From assembly GCA_020692215.1 (NCBI GenBank), contig JAIMKW010000002.1, positions 186,001-250,000 on the forward strand: DNA of 64,000 nucleotides, read 5' to 3'. Position numbers and translations under genes: made by a program. Within the stretch, counting starts at the first letter, position 1, and each line of letters opens with the position of its first letter. Under the pieces are notes generated by a model. That model was not told where the DNA came from and made no database searches. It saw nothing but the letters and a program-made list of their open reading frames with translations. Source of the stretch: Sandarakinorhabdus sp. (lineage in GTDB: Bacteria; Pseudomonadota; Alphaproteobacteria; Sphingomonadales; Sphingomonadaceae). Below, piece by piece: positions 28,589-38,799 of the stretch.

Positions 28589-29941
28589 CTACTCACCTGC
28601 AACGGTCATCCCGTCGATCCGAACGGTTGGAGCGCTGGTGGACTGGCGGAACACAAGATCGTTGGCCGGAACCAGTGTGCGGAACATGGCAAGCAAGTGC
28701 CCGGCAATGGTCGCCTCGGAAACCGGCTCGGCCAACCGGCCATCACGGATCATGAAACCGCCAGCCCCCCGGCTGTAGTCCCCTGTCAGCGTGTTGACCC
28801 CCATGCCAATCAGTTCAGTCACATAGATACCGGTTTTTATATCGGACATCAGATCTTGTGGAGTCATCGATCCAGCGGCCAGCCACAGGTTGGAGGCCGA
28901 AACGCCTGGCGGGCCGGCGCTGCCCCGCGCGGCATGGCCGGAGGGCGGAAGGCCGAGCTGGCGTCCGGAAGCGCTGTCCACCAGCCAGCCCGTCAGCCTA
29001 CCGTCAGCGATGATGTCGCGCGATGCAGTCGGCAGCCCCTCGGCGTCGAACGCGCGTGACCGCAGGCCACGCTGCCGGTGCGGATCATCGCGCACCGTGA
29101 TTCCGGGGGCAAAAATCTGCTCTTTTTCATGACCAATAAGAAAACTTGTCTTGCGGGCAATTGAACTCCCGCTGATGGCAGACATCAGGTGCCCGACCAG
29201 GCTCGCCGAAACCCGCTGATCGAATACAACTGGCATCGGGCCGGTTGGCGCTCTCGCTGGCGCCAGGCGCTTTGCGGCACGCTCTCCGGCGCTTTGGCCA
29301 ATCAGAGAAGGCGAATCCAGATCGGCAAGATGTCGGCTGTGATGCCAGTCATAGTCGCGCTGTTTGGCCTCATCCGTCCCGGCGACGACAACCGCCGATA
29401 CCGAAACCGATGTTCCTTTGGCTGAGCCCCGAAATCCGCCCGATGTCGCAAGGGCCGAAACGCTCCTCCCGGCGCTTGCTGATCCACCCTCCGAATTGGA
29501 AATCTGCGGCATGGCGCGGGCCGCATCTTCCGCTTCCAGCGCCATGTGCTGCAAGCGCTCGGCCGATAGGCTGTCGACCACCGGATCGAACAAATCGAAC
29601 TGGGCAAAGGGCCCGTGTGCCAGCATCTCGGCCGGCGCCAGCCCGGCAAACTGGTCTTCCGAGGCCTGCTCGGCCATCGAGCGTGCCCGTTCGACCGCTT
29701 CGGAAAGGGCAGCTTCGGAGAGGTCGGAGACGGAAACATGCGCCGACTTCGCGCCAAGGAACATCCGCAACCCGATTTCTTCGCCTTCCGACCGTCCAAT
29801 CTCTTCCAGCTTTCCGAGCCGCACACCGATGCCGGTGGAGGCTTCGCCAAAATAAACGGCGTCGGCCGCATCTGCGCCGGCGCGGCGAGCAAGGGTCAGG
29901 ACATGGTCCAGGCGTTCAATGGCGGCATCGGGCGTAAGCAT
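28589..29941 (-). CDS. pmbA: TldE/PmbA-family metalloprotease subunit
   Basis: A 450-residue member of the TldD/TldE (PmbA) family, with RLGKLEEIGRSEGEEIGLRMF and the C-terminal ELIGMGVNTLTGDYSRGAGGF. TldE pairs with TldD, which carries the catalytic zinc; together they process peptides such as microcin B17 and the CcdA antitoxin. No tldD is in the window, as is usual. The gene order FAAL-ubiA-pmbA on the minus strand, with a 9-base gap to ubiA, suggests co-transcription, but no pathway link is evident. Confidence 0.92.
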   Translation of the reverse strand: MLTPDAAIERLDHVLTLARRAGADAADAVYFGEASTGIGVRLGKLEEIGRSEGEEIGLRMFLGAKSAHVSVSDLSEAALSEAVERARSMAEQASEDQFAGLAPAEMLAHGPFAQFDLFDPVVDSLSAERLQHMALEAEDAARAMPQISNSEGGSASAGRSVSALATSGGFRGSAKGTSVSVSAVVVAGTDEAKQRDYDWHHSRHLADLDSPSLIGQSAGERAAKRLAPARAPTGPMPVVFDQRVSASLVGHLMSAISGSSIARKTSFLIGHEKEQIFAPGITVRDDPHRQRGLRSRAFDAEGLPTASRDIIADGRLTGWLVDSASGRQLGLPPSGHAARGSAGPPGVSASNLWLAAGSMTPQDLMSDIKTGIYVTELIGMGVNTLTGDYSRGAGGFMIRDGRLAEPVSEATIAGHLLAMFRTLVPANDLVFRQSTSAPTVRIDGMTVAGE

Positions 29942-29950
29942 GGGGCAGGC

Positions 29951-30874
29951 TTAGGCGGCAGCGCTGAACGCGGCAAGCAGCACTGCAAGCACCATCAGCG
30001 CACCCGTCGTGCGATTGGCGCGGAAACAGGACAGCGCAGACTGCGTACTGGCCGGGTCGAAGCGGTTCACCTGCCAGGCAAGATGCAGGCCAAGCGGCAG
30101 CGATGCCACCAAAGCCAGGGGGCTGCCAGTCCATCTCCATATGGCGGCAACCAGCAACGCGAATGTGGCCGCATAGAACAGGCCCACACCCTGCTTGAGC
30201 CGCGGTCCCAGCCTCCGGGCAGACGATTTGACACCGGCCAGCGCATCATCCTCGATATCCTGCGCAGCGTAGATGCTGTCGTACCCAAGCGTCCAGGCGA
30301 TGCAGGCGGCATAGGCCAGAAGCATGACGGGCAGATCGGCACGCAGCGCAGGATCGGCAGCAGCCCAGCCAACCGGCACGCCCCAGTTGAAGGTCAGCCC
30401 TAGCCAGGCCTGCGGCCACCATGTGATTCGCTTCATGAAAGGATAGGCGGCAACCAGCAGCAGCGAGCCCAGCGCAACAATTTGCGCCTGAACCGGAAGA
30501 ACAACCAGCACGACGAGCCCTGCAAGCGACAGCAAGACAAGGAATATCCAGGCCGAACGAACCGCGATTGCCCCGCTGGCGACCGGCCGGGCAGCCGTTC
30601 TTGCGACCTTGCGGTCAAGCTCCCGATCCACGATATCGTTGTAAACACAGCCGCCCGCCCGCATGGCAATGGAACCTAGCAGAAACAGCGGCCACAGCGG
30701 CCACCAGCCGGCGGGCTCAGCCAGGAATGCTCCAACAAGACACGGCCAGAACAGCAGCCAGATCCCGGCTGGACGGTCGAAGCGTGCAAGGCGGGCATAT
30801 GCAGCCGCGCGCGGCGGAAGCCTGTCCACCCAGGTCGGAACGGCGTCAGGGGTCGGGATGTGCAGTTTCACCAT
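29951..30874 (-). CDS. ubiA: 4-hydroxybenzoate polyprenyltransferase
   Basis: Integral membrane prenyltransferase that attaches the polyprenyl tail to 4-hydroxybenzoate in ubiquinone synthesis. The 307-residue protein has many membrane segments and both Asp-rich motifs: CVYNDIVDRELD (N79, D80, D83) and YAAQDIEDDALAGVKS. The start at 30874 (MVKLHIP) is typical; a longer frame to 30922 adds Arg/Cys-rich residues and is rejected. Cotranscribed with pmbA; ubiG lies elsewhere in the window on the same strand. Confidence 0.95.
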   Translation of the reverse strand: MVKLHIPTPDAVPTWVDRLPPRAAAYARLARFDRPAGIWLLFWPCLVGAFLAEPAGWWPLWPLFLLGSIAMRAGGCVYNDIVDRELDRKVARTAARPVASGAIAVRSAWIFLVLLSLAGLVVLVVLPVQAQIVALGSLLLVAAYPFMKRITWWPQAWLGLTFNWGVPVGWAAADPALRADLPVMLLAYAACIAWTLGYDSIYAAQDIEDDALAGVKSSARRLGPRLKQGVGLFYAATFALLVAAIWRWTGSPLALVASLPLGLHLAWQVNRFDPASTQSALSCFRANRTTGALMVLAVLLAAFSAAA

Positions 30875-30943
30875 GGCTGGGCCACGCCATCTGGTTTTCG
30901 CGCGGCAGATGCAAGCCCGCAAACGGGGTAGCAGCTTGCCCGC

Positions 30944-32725
30944 TCAGGCAGCGACTTCGAAGGGGATGATCTCGCCCGAAAGATAAAGCTGGCGCGCTTT
31001 CACCCGGCTCAGCTTGCCGGATGATGTGCGTGGCAGCGTGCGCGGCGGCACCAGTTCCACCACGCAGTTCATGCTGGTGATTGCGCGCACCTTGGTGCGA
31101 ATTGCTTCCTTCAACCGGGCGCGTTCCGCATCATCCGTGGTTCGGCACTGCACCAGAACTGCCGGGGCTTCCTCGCCCTGCGGGGTCGTTATGGAAAAGG
31201 CGGCAATGTCGCCGGCCTTGAACCCCTCGAGTTGCTCGATCGCCCACTCGATATCCTGCGGCCAATGGTTCTTGCCGTTCAGGATGATCATGTCCTTGGC
31301 CCGGCCAACGATGAAAACATGCCCGTTCACAAGATAGCCCATGTCGCCGGTATCCAGCCAGCCATCAGACGACAGACAGGCAGAGGTCGCTTCCGGATCG
31401 CGGAAATAGCCCTGCATGATCCCGACACCCTTCACCAGTACCCGGCCGATCTGCCTGTCGGCCAGCACTTCGCCACCGGGCCCGCGGATTTCGATTGTCA
31501 GGCCCTTGAGCGCAACGCCGCAATCCACGATGGCCCGATATCGAACAGGCTTGGAAGGATCTGAAGGCGCATCAGCAAAGCCTTCACCTGCAAGCCTCTT
31601 TTCATCAATCAGGTCGCAAACGATGCCCTGGCCCACAGGTGCTACCGAAACAGCGAGCGTCGCCTCGGCAAGGCCATAGCTTGGCGTAAACGCCTCGGCG
31701 CGGAATCCTGCGGGGGCAAAGGCATCGACGAAGGCCTGGCAGATGTCGGGACGGATCATGTCGGCGCCATTGCCGGCAATCCGCCACCGGCTGAGGTCGA
31801 AGCGGCCGGCAACATCTGTCTGCGTCGAAACACGGCGAGCACAGATATCATAGCCAAAAGTGGGAGAGTAAGAGAGCGAGTTGCCCTCGTTGCGGCTGAT
31901 CAGCGTCAGCCAGGAAAGCGGACGACGGGCGAAATCGTCCGTTGCAATGAAATCGACCGACATCTGGACAGCAAGGGGCGACAAGACCGTGCCCACAAGC
32001 CCCATGTCGTGATACCAGGGCAGCCAGGACACGCCGCGGTCGCCCGGCGCAATTTCCATGCTCAGCGCATGCCCAGTCAGGTTGGCCATTACAGCACGAT
32101 GGGTAACGGCAACACCGTGGGGGAAGCGGGTCGAGCCGCTGGAATATTGCAGATAGGCAATGGCATCTGGATCTGCCTGCGGCAGTTTTGCCTCTGGCGC
32201 GGGCAGGGCGGCAAACTCATCCCATCCCAGAACCTCGGCGAGTCCGTCGGCCGCATCGCCGAACATCGGCTTCAGGCTGTCGGGCCCCAGCACAAGAACT
32301 GGGCCGCAGCTGCTCAACTGAACGCGAATCTGTTCCACATAGGCCTGACGGCCGCCAAAGGAGGTTGGCAGAGGCAGGGGAACAGGCAGCACACCGGCAT
32401 AGAGTGCGGCAAAGAAGGCAGCGACGAACTCGGCGCTTGTTTCGGCGATCAGTGCGATCCGTTCGCCGGGCTTCACGCCATACGCCACGAGCCTAAGGGC
32501 ATTTTCGCGCGCATCGCGCGCCAGACTCGAATAGGGGTACACGCGCACAAGATTTGCACGGGCATCATGGAAATTATAGCCTGTCGCGCCCGTCGCAGCA
32601 TAATCCAGGGCATCTGTCAGCGTCTCGTAACGGCCAGTCACAAACGGGATTCCGGACATCAGGGGCGTGGGCTTCAGCCCGGGCCCGGCCGGCAAGTCGG
32701 CAGCAGCTTTGTCCTCTACAGTCAT
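30944..32725 (-). CDS. Fatty acyl-AMP ligase (FAAL)
   Basis: ANL-superfamily adenylating enzyme of 593 residues, in the FAAL branch. The adenylate P-loop reads YSSGSTRFPHGVAVTHR, with Arg-Phe-Pro-His where acyl-CoA ligases have Gly-x-Pro-Lys; SWLPWYHDMGLVGTVLSPL, SYGLAEATLAVS, GWLDTGDMGYL and the C-terminal RTSSGKLSR complete the pattern. FAALs activate fatty acids as acyl-AMP and usually hand them to an acyl carrier protein for lipid or polyketide synthesis. No carrier protein or synthase gene is next to it, so its acceptor is unknown. It lies 69 bases upstream of ubiA. Confidence 0.88.
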   Translation of the reverse strand: MTVEDKAAADLPAGPGLKPTPLMSGIPFVTGRYETLTDALDYAATGATGYNFHDARANLVRVYPYSSLARDARENALRLVAYGVKPGERIALIAETSAEFVAAFFAALYAGVLPVPLPLPTSFGGRQAYVEQIRVQLSSCGPVLVLGPDSLKPMFGDAADGLAEVLGWDEFAALPAPEAKLPQADPDAIAYLQYSSGSTRFPHGVAVTHRAVMANLTGHALSMEIAPGDRGVSWLPWYHDMGLVGTVLSPLAVQMSVDFIATDDFARRPLSWLTLISRNEGNSLSYSPTFGYDICARRVSTQTDVAGRFDLSRWRIAGNGADMIRPDICQAFVDAFAPAGFRAEAFTPSYGLAEATLAVSVAPVGQGIVCDLIDEKRLAGEGFADAPSDPSKPVRYRAIVDCGVALKGLTIEIRGPGGEVLADRQIGRVLVKGVGIMQGYFRDPEATSACLSSDGWLDTGDMGYLVNGHVFIVGRAKDMIILNGKNHWPQDIEWAIEQLEGFKAGDIAAFSITTPQGEEAPAVLVQCRTTDDAERARLKEAIRTKVRAITSMNCVVELVPPRTLPRTSSGKLSRVKARQLYLSGEIIPFEVAA

Positions 32726-32919
32726 TCCTGGCGTACCCTTTTTGGCTGTCGTCTGCGTTCAGATGCACCCGGCCCTGAAAGTCTACCGGTTTCCGGTCGA
32801 AAATTCGAGCAATGTCGCTCGTCGTTTCTCAACCGGTTGCAACTGTCACATCTAACTTGCACCCCAATGGCTCCCGATGATGGTTCAAATGAGGCCGGAA
32901 CTGTGGCAGCAAGGTGGCA

Positions 32920-33477
32920 ATGCCCCCAGCAAATCGTGCACGCCAGCCCAGAAAGCCCCCCCCGCCGCTCGATCCGGCCACGCTCGATGCCATCGCCGTG
33001 CGCTATGTCGAGCGCTTCCAGACCACCCGAGCCAGGCTTGTGCGCCTGCTCCGCCAAAAGCTGCGCGAACGAGGCTGGGTCGAAGATGGCCCGGCGCCCG
33101 ATCCTGATGCAGTGGCCGACCGGATGGTCGAACTTGGCTATATCAGCGATGCTGCCTTCGCCGAAGCGCGCGCCCGGGGGCTTCAGCGCCGGGGCATGGG
33201 CTCGGGCCGGGTACGCGCCAGCCTTTCGGCTTATGGCGTGGGCGAAGACGATGCGGCATCTGCCCTTGCCGCGCTCGAACCGGTAAGGGCCGCGCTTGAT
33301 TTTGCCCGTCGCAAACGGCTCGGGCCCTTCGGCCTTCCGGCTGCCGATCAGAAAGCCCGCGACAGGCAGTTCGCGGCCATGGCACGCGCCGGCCACACGC
33401 CACGCCTGGCGCGGGATATTCTGCGCGCGCCGACGATCGAAGCTGCTGAAGCCATGCTCGATGATGAAAGCGCCTGA
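32920..33477 (+). CDS. recX: RecX-family regulator
   Basis: Small basic protein of about 185 residues with repeated three-helix modules typical of RecX: ARLVRLLRQKLRERGW, VADRMVELGYISDAAFAEA and LARDILRAPTIEAAEAML. RecX binds RecA filaments and limits recombinase activity. recA is not adjacent. The ATG at 32920 is 5 bases after AAGG; GTG at 32914 is in frame but too close to that site. Divergent from the FAAL gene across 194 bases in which I see no clear motif. Confidence 0.82.
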   Translation: MPPANRARQPRKPPPPLDPATLDAIAVRYVERFQTTRARLVRLLRQKLRERGWVEDGPAPDPDAVADRMVELGYISDAAFAEARARGLQRRGMGSGRVRASLSAYGVGEDDAASALAALEPVRAALDFARRKRLGPFGLPAADQKARDRQFAAMARAGHTPRLARDILRAPTIEAAEAMLDDESA

Positions 33478-33508
33478 GAGCCAGCAGAGCCTCAGGTCCC
33501 CGTGCAGT

Positions 33509-34423
33509 TCAATCCCCCGTGTGGCGCCCGAAATCCGGTTCCGCCGTATCCTGCCCAGCCTCCACAATCGCTCGGCGGATATCGCGCGACTGGCTGAAAC
33601 GCTGAAATAGGGCGTCGCCTTCGCCCCACCGAATGGCCCGCTGCAGGGCGGCAAGATCCTCGCTCACCCGTCCCAGCACTTCCAGCACCGCGTCCTTGTT
33701 GGTCAGGAACACGTCGCGCCACATTGTGGGGTCGGAAGCCGCAATCCGCGTGAAATCCCGAAACCCCCCTGCAGAATATTTGATGACCTCGCCCCGCGTC
33801 ACCCCTTCAAGGTCTGCGGCTGTTCCTACAATCGAATAGGCAATGAGGTGCGGGATATGGCTCGTCGCTGCCAGCACCAAATCATGATGGCAGGCTTCCA
33901 TCACCTCCACCTTCGATCCTAGACGGGTCCAGAAGTCTGTCAGCCGGGCCACCGCTGTCTCATCCGCATCGGCAGGCGGGGTGATGATGCACCAGCGGCC
34001 TTCAAACAAGGTCGGGAAACCGGCATCCGGCCCTGATCGCTCCGTTCCGGCAACCGGATGCGCGGGGATCAGATGCGCGCCTTGGGGCAATAGATCCGCC
34101 AGTGAATCGAACACGATCTGCTTGGCAGAACCAACATCGGACACCACCACGCCCGGCGCAAGCTCTCCCGCAATCTCTGCGCCGATGGCGGCAAAAGCCC
34201 CCAGCGGCACAGCCAGGATTACCAGATCGGCATCCACGACTGCAGCACCAGCCGAATCCGGCACATCATCCAACAACCCAAGTTCAGTCACACGGGCGCG
34301 AACCGCCGCGTCTGCATCGGTTCCCACAAGCCCAACGGTGGGCATCCGCACCCGGATCGCCCGCGCCAGCGACGAACCGATCAGCCCCATGCCGATGATG
34401 GCGACGCGTTGGAACGGCAGCAT
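33509..34423 (-). CDS. tyrC: Prephenate/arogenate (cyclohexadienyl) dehydrogenase
   Basis: NAD(P)-dependent TyrA-family enzyme of the tyrosine branch, 304 residues: Rossmann motif IIGMGLIGSSLA (GMGLIG 11-16), SDVGSAKQ, and the substrate-binding block IPAHPVAGTERSGP, with SHIPHLIAY and SAGGFRDFTRIAASDP in the helical half. There is no chorismate mutase or ACT domain. Its start overlaps the hisC stop by one base (TGATG); the same pairing of tyrC with a hisC-type aminotransferase is known in Zymomonas mobilis, where the aminotransferase also works on aromatic substrates. The frame runs upstream into hisC but that part is not homologous. Confidence 0.92.
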   Translation of the reverse strand: MLPFQRVAIIGMGLIGSSLARAIRVRMPTVGLVGTDADAAVRARVTELGLLDDVPDSAGAAVVDADLVILAVPLGAFAAIGAEIAGELAPGVVVSDVGSAKQIVFDSLADLLPQGAHLIPAHPVAGTERSGPDAGFPTLFEGRWCIITPPADADETAVARLTDFWTRLGSKVEVMEACHHDLVLAATSHIPHLIAYSIVGTAADLEGVTRGEVIKYSAGGFRDFTRIAASDPTMWRDVFLTNKDAVLEVLGRVSEDLAALQRAIRWGEGDALFQRFSQSRDIRRAIVEAGQDTAEPDFGRHTGD

Positions 34424-35541
34424 CAGGCCGACGCTGCAATGGCATTGAGCGCTGCTATGACCGCCGCAGTCTCTGCCTCGGTTCCGACCGAAATCCGCAA
34501 GGCGTGCGGCAGGCCTTGTCCGGGTAGCCAGCGCGTCATGAAGCCGCGTGCGGCAAGGCCAATGTAAAAGCGCTCCGCTGTCAACGGGCCGGCTTCCGGG
34601 CAGGTCATCAGCACAAAGTTTGCTTCGGATGGCACGGCGCCCAGCCCCTTGTTGCCAAGCCGGCCGATCGCATCCGACAGCAATGTGCGCTGCACACGGT
34701 TCCGCGCCCGGCAATCCGCAACAAAAGCCTGGTCCCCCAGTGCGGCTTCAGCTGCGGCGAGCGCCGGACCGGAAATGGGGAAGGGCGCCCGCACCCGGTT
34801 CAGTTCCGCGACAACGGCCGGAGCGCCCGTCGCCCAGCCAACTCGCAAGCCGCCTAGCCCGTAAATCTTTGAAAAGGTGCGCGTCGCCAGCACATTGGGT
34901 GCGGATCTTGCAAGTGCCATGCCGCCATCAGGGTCTGCAGCATCCAGATATTCGGCATAGGCCTGATCCATAACCAGCAGCACATCGGGGCGAAGCCCGG
35001 CGTGCAGCCGCGCCACATCGGCAGCCGAAATCATCGTGCCTGTCGGGTTGTTGGGGTTTGCCAGAAATACGATTCGCGTGTCGTCGCGAACAGTCCCGAG
35101 GATGGCATCGACATCGGCCGCATAGGCGGCATCCGGAGCAGCCAGGGGCTCGGCACCTGCGCGGCGCGCGGCAATCGGATAGACCATGAACCCGTGGCGG
35201 ACATGGACGACGCTGTCACCCGGTTTGCAATAGATCAGCGGCAGCAGCTGCAGCAGTTCATCCGAACCGGTGCCGCATACGATGCGCTCGGGGTCCAGCC
35301 CATGCAGCGCTGCGATCTTCTCACGCAGCGCTGTCGATGCGCCGTCCGGGTATCGGTGGCTCTCCCCGGCGGCTGATCTCAGGGCTTCGATAGCGTGCGG
35401 GCTTGGCCCCCACGGATTTTCGTTGGAAGAAAGTTTCACCGGTTTCGTATGTCCGCCGCCCGTTGCCGAGCCGGGAACATAGGCCGTGATCGCGCCGATC
35501 CATGGATTGGGTGTCGGCGTTGTTGGAGGTGAGCCTGTCAT
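34423..35541 (-). CDS. hisC: Histidinol-phosphate/aromatic aminotransferase
   Basis: Class II PLP aminotransferase of 372 residues. Visible are KLSSNENPWGPSP, the nucleotide-like ANPNNPTGT, DQAYAEYLD, the PLP Lys225 in TRTFSKIYGLGGLR, and RISVGTEAE near the end. The enzyme family transaminates imidazole-acetol phosphate in histidine synthesis. Position upstream of and coupled to tyrC suggests it can also transaminate aromatic keto acids (prephenate or hydroxyphenylpyruvate). Divergent from metX with a 122-base gap. Confidence 0.93.
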   Translation of the reverse strand: MTGSPPTTPTPNPWIGAITAYVPGSATGGGHTKPVKLSSNENPWGPSPHAIEALRSAAGESHRYPDGASTALREKIAALHGLDPERIVCGTGSDELLQLLPLIYCKPGDSVVHVRHGFMVYPIAARRAGAEPLAAPDAAYAADVDAILGTVRDDTRIVFLANPNNPTGTMISAADVARLHAGLRPDVLLVMDQAYAEYLDAADPDGGMALARSAPNVLATRTFSKIYGLGGLRVGWATGAPAVVAELNRVRAPFPISGPALAAAEAALGDQAFVADCRARNRVQRTLLSDAIGRLGNKGLGAVPSEANFVLMTCPEAGPLTAERFYIGLAARGFMTRWLPGQGLPHALRISVGTEAETAAVIAALNAIAASA

Positions 35542-35663
35542 GGTCTGCCCCTAGGGGTTGATAGGGTTCGGGGGCAAGCCCCGGCAGGATGGCTTCCATT
35601 CGGCCGAACCGTGCATTTCCGCATTTTGCGCTTCCGCATGCGGGCTGCTAACGCCTGCATCCC

Positions 35664-36775
<1,112 letters not shown>

Positions 36776-36779
<4 letters not shown>

Positions 36780-37363
36780 ACGACCTTCCGGTTCGCCTGC
36801 AGCAGGTTGCCCGCCAGATTCCGGAGCATAGCAGCGTGCTGGACGTTGGCTGTTCGGATGGCCGGCTTCTGGCCTGGTTGCGCGACAACAAGAACACCGA
36901 CGGCCGCGGCATCGAGCTGGACGCCGGGCGCGTCGCTGCAGCTGTTACGCGCGGACTCTCTGTCGTGCAGGGGGATGCGACGCGCGACCTTGCAGCCTTT
37001 CCAGATCAGTCCGTCGATTTTGCTGTTCTTTCAGAAACACTGCAGGCCATGGAAGCGCCCGCCAAAGTGCTGCAAGATCTGGTTCGGATCGGCCGACGCG
37101 CCGTCGTTGCCTTCCCCAATTTCGGCTATTGGCGGGTGCGGATGAACCTGCTGTTCAAAGGCAGGATGCCGGTTACCCCCCGCCTGCCTACAAGCTGGCA
37201 CGAAACCGAGAATATCCATCTGTGCACAATCGATGATTTTCGTGTGCTGGCAGCAGAACTGGACCTTCGGATCGAGCGCGAAGCCTATCTGGCAGGGGAA
37301 AACCCGATCAGCGCATGGCCGAACCTGATGGCCGACCATGCGCTGTTCGTTCTGTCGAAATAG
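36776..37363 (+). CDS. metW: Methionine biosynthesis protein MetW
   Basis: A 195-residue class I methyltransferase-fold protein: [21 protein letters not shown] in motif II, and the MetW-specific [20 protein letters not shown] and [14 protein letters not shown]. MetW pairs with MetX in many proteobacteria and is needed for full MetX activity. The ATGA overlap with metX indicates translational coupling. It converges on the DUF3597 gene with a 12-base gap and no visible terminator. Confidence 0.94.
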
Positions 37364-37375
37364 AGGCTGAATTGA

Positions 37376-37729
37376 TCAGACCTTGGTGGTCGCCAACTGT
37401 TCCATGACCTTCTTGTGCAGCCAGATGTTCATGCTGGCGGAATCATTCATGTCGCCCGTATATCCCAGGTCCTGCGCCATCTCCTTGCGCGCAGCGAGCG
37501 ACGAATCCATTCCGACCAGCTTCATCAAGTCGACGATGGAAGTCTTCCAGTTGGATGGCTGGCCGGATTTTGCGGCCATATGGGCAAGCACTTCCTCGAC
37601 ATTCACCGGCTGTGGCGCGGGCGCAGCGGCGGCTGCCACCGGGGCAGCGGCGGGGGGAGCCTTTGCTTCGATTTCCTTGGCTTCGGCGCTGCCGAAGATC
37701 TTGTCTTTCAGTGTCTGAAAAAGGCCCAT
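37376..37729 (-). CDS. DUF3597 domain protein
   Basis: A 117-residue protein: amphipathic N-terminus MGLFQTLKDKIFG, an Ala/Pro linker at about 25-42, then the DUF3597 domain with VNVEEVLAHMAAKSGQPSNW, SIVDLMKLVGMDSSLAARKEMA and SASMNIWLHKKVME. The domain is a small helical unit of unknown function (its structure resembles a LysM/BON-associated accessory), widespread in proteobacteria. No signal peptide. Alone on its strand; not obviously linked to its neighbours. Confidence 0.85.
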   Translation of the reverse strand: MGLFQTLKDKIFGSAEAKEIEAKAPPAAAPVAAAAAPAPQPVNVEEVLAHMAAKSGQPSNWKTSIVDLMKLVGMDSSLAARKEMAQDLGYTGDMNDSASMNIWLHKKVMEQLATTKV

Positions 37730-37792
37730 CGCGATACACTCCTGTTGGTTACTGTCTGAACAACTTAGGCGAGCCGCTGGCAGCGGGCAACC

Positions 37793-38734
37793 TCAGCCGG
37801 CAGGCGAATATCCAAGCGGCAGGCCCGCGTCGGGCGTGAAGCCATAGAGCGGCTCGTCAGGCAGCGCTGCTGCAAGGGTTGCTCGCGCGTCGATCAATTT
37901 TTCAATATCGATTCCAGTCCTCAACCCCATCGCTTCGAGCATGAAGACCAGATCCTCGCTCACGATATTGCCCGAAGCACCTGGCGCGAACGGGCAACCG
38001 CCAAGCCCCCCCTGCGAGGCATCGAAGGTGCTAATCCCCACCTCCAGCCCGGCCACCACATTGGCAAGGCCAAGCCCCCGGGTGTTGTGCAGATGCAGCC
38101 CGGTCATTCGGTCGGAGCCGATGGCCGTGTGCACCGCCCGCACCAGCCGCTTCACCTGTGCGGGGTTTGCGTAGCCGGTCGTATCGGAAAGCCCGATTTC
38201 GTCGCAGCCTAGCGCCATGAGTTTCTCTGACAGCGCGACAACCGTCTCCTCGGGAACCGCTCCCTCGATGGTGCAGCCGAACGCCGTCGAAATGGCGCCT
38301 TCAAAAGCCGGGCGCTGCCCATGGGGAAGTGCAGACAGCAGGCCTGCAATTTCGGCGACTTCGTCGAACACCTGCGCATGGGTGCGCCGCAGATTCTTCA
38401 GGCTGTGGGTCTCGGATGCCGAAAGGGGCAGGGTGATCTTCTGCGCGCCGGCGTCGATGGCCGCCTGCGCTCCCTTTGCATTGGGCACCAGCGCTGCCAC
38501 ATGCAGCCCGGCATGGCGGCGAGCATGGCGCACGATTTCGCCCGTATCGGCCAATTGCGGCAGCAATTTTGCAGGCACGAAGCTGCCAACCTCGATCTCC
38601 CGAACGCCGGCCGCGACCAGTGCATCGATCCAGCGGATTTTCTGCGCCGTGGGCATGATCGCCGAAATCGACTGCAATCCATCGCGTGGGCCCACCTCAC
38701 TGACCAGAATATCGATGCCTTCCATCAGCAACAT
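37793..38734 (-). CDS. HMG-CoA lyase-family protein
   Basis: TIM-barrel lyase of 313 residues in the DRE-TIM (HMG-CoA lyase/citramalyl-CoA lyase) group: SEVGPRDGLQ at the N-terminus, GLHLHNTRGLGLAN with the metal-binding HxH, and the Cys-loop signature GLGGCPFAPGASGN. Such enzymes cleave 3-hydroxyacyl-CoAs to acetyl-CoA and a keto acid. The ATG at 38734 has AAAGG 6 bases upstream; 38764 is also possible but has no ribosome site. Divergent from a CoA-transferase gene, which suggests the pair activates and cleaves one acid (citramalate, HMG or a related branched acid); the substrate is unproven. Confidence 0.86.
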   Translation of the reverse strand: MLLMEGIDILVSEVGPRDGLQSISAIMPTAQKIRWIDALVAAGVREIEVGSFVPAKLLPQLADTGEIVRHARRHAGLHVAALVPNAKGAQAAIDAGAQKITLPLSASETHSLKNLRRTHAQVFDEVAEIAGLLSALPHGQRPAFEGAISTAFGCTIEGAVPEETVVALSEKLMALGCDEIGLSDTTGYANPAQVKRLVRAVHTAIGSDRMTGLHLHNTRGLGLANVVAGLEVGISTFDASQGGLGGCPFAPGASGNIVSEDLVFMLEAMGLRTGIDIEKLIDARATLAAALPDEPLYGFTPDAGLPLGYSPAG

Positions 38735-38799
38735 GGCTTGCCTTTCCCAAAGTTGTCCGGACATATGAAGGGAATTGCCGCACCAGACAAGGACAGCAT

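Noticed and set aside
35542..35663. SAM-II-type riboswitch upstream of metX
   Set aside because: SAM-II elements are common before metX in alphaproteobacteria, but the expected conserved pseudoknot pattern (CGTGA...GCTAAAAA-like) was not found; only GC-rich short hairpins occur.
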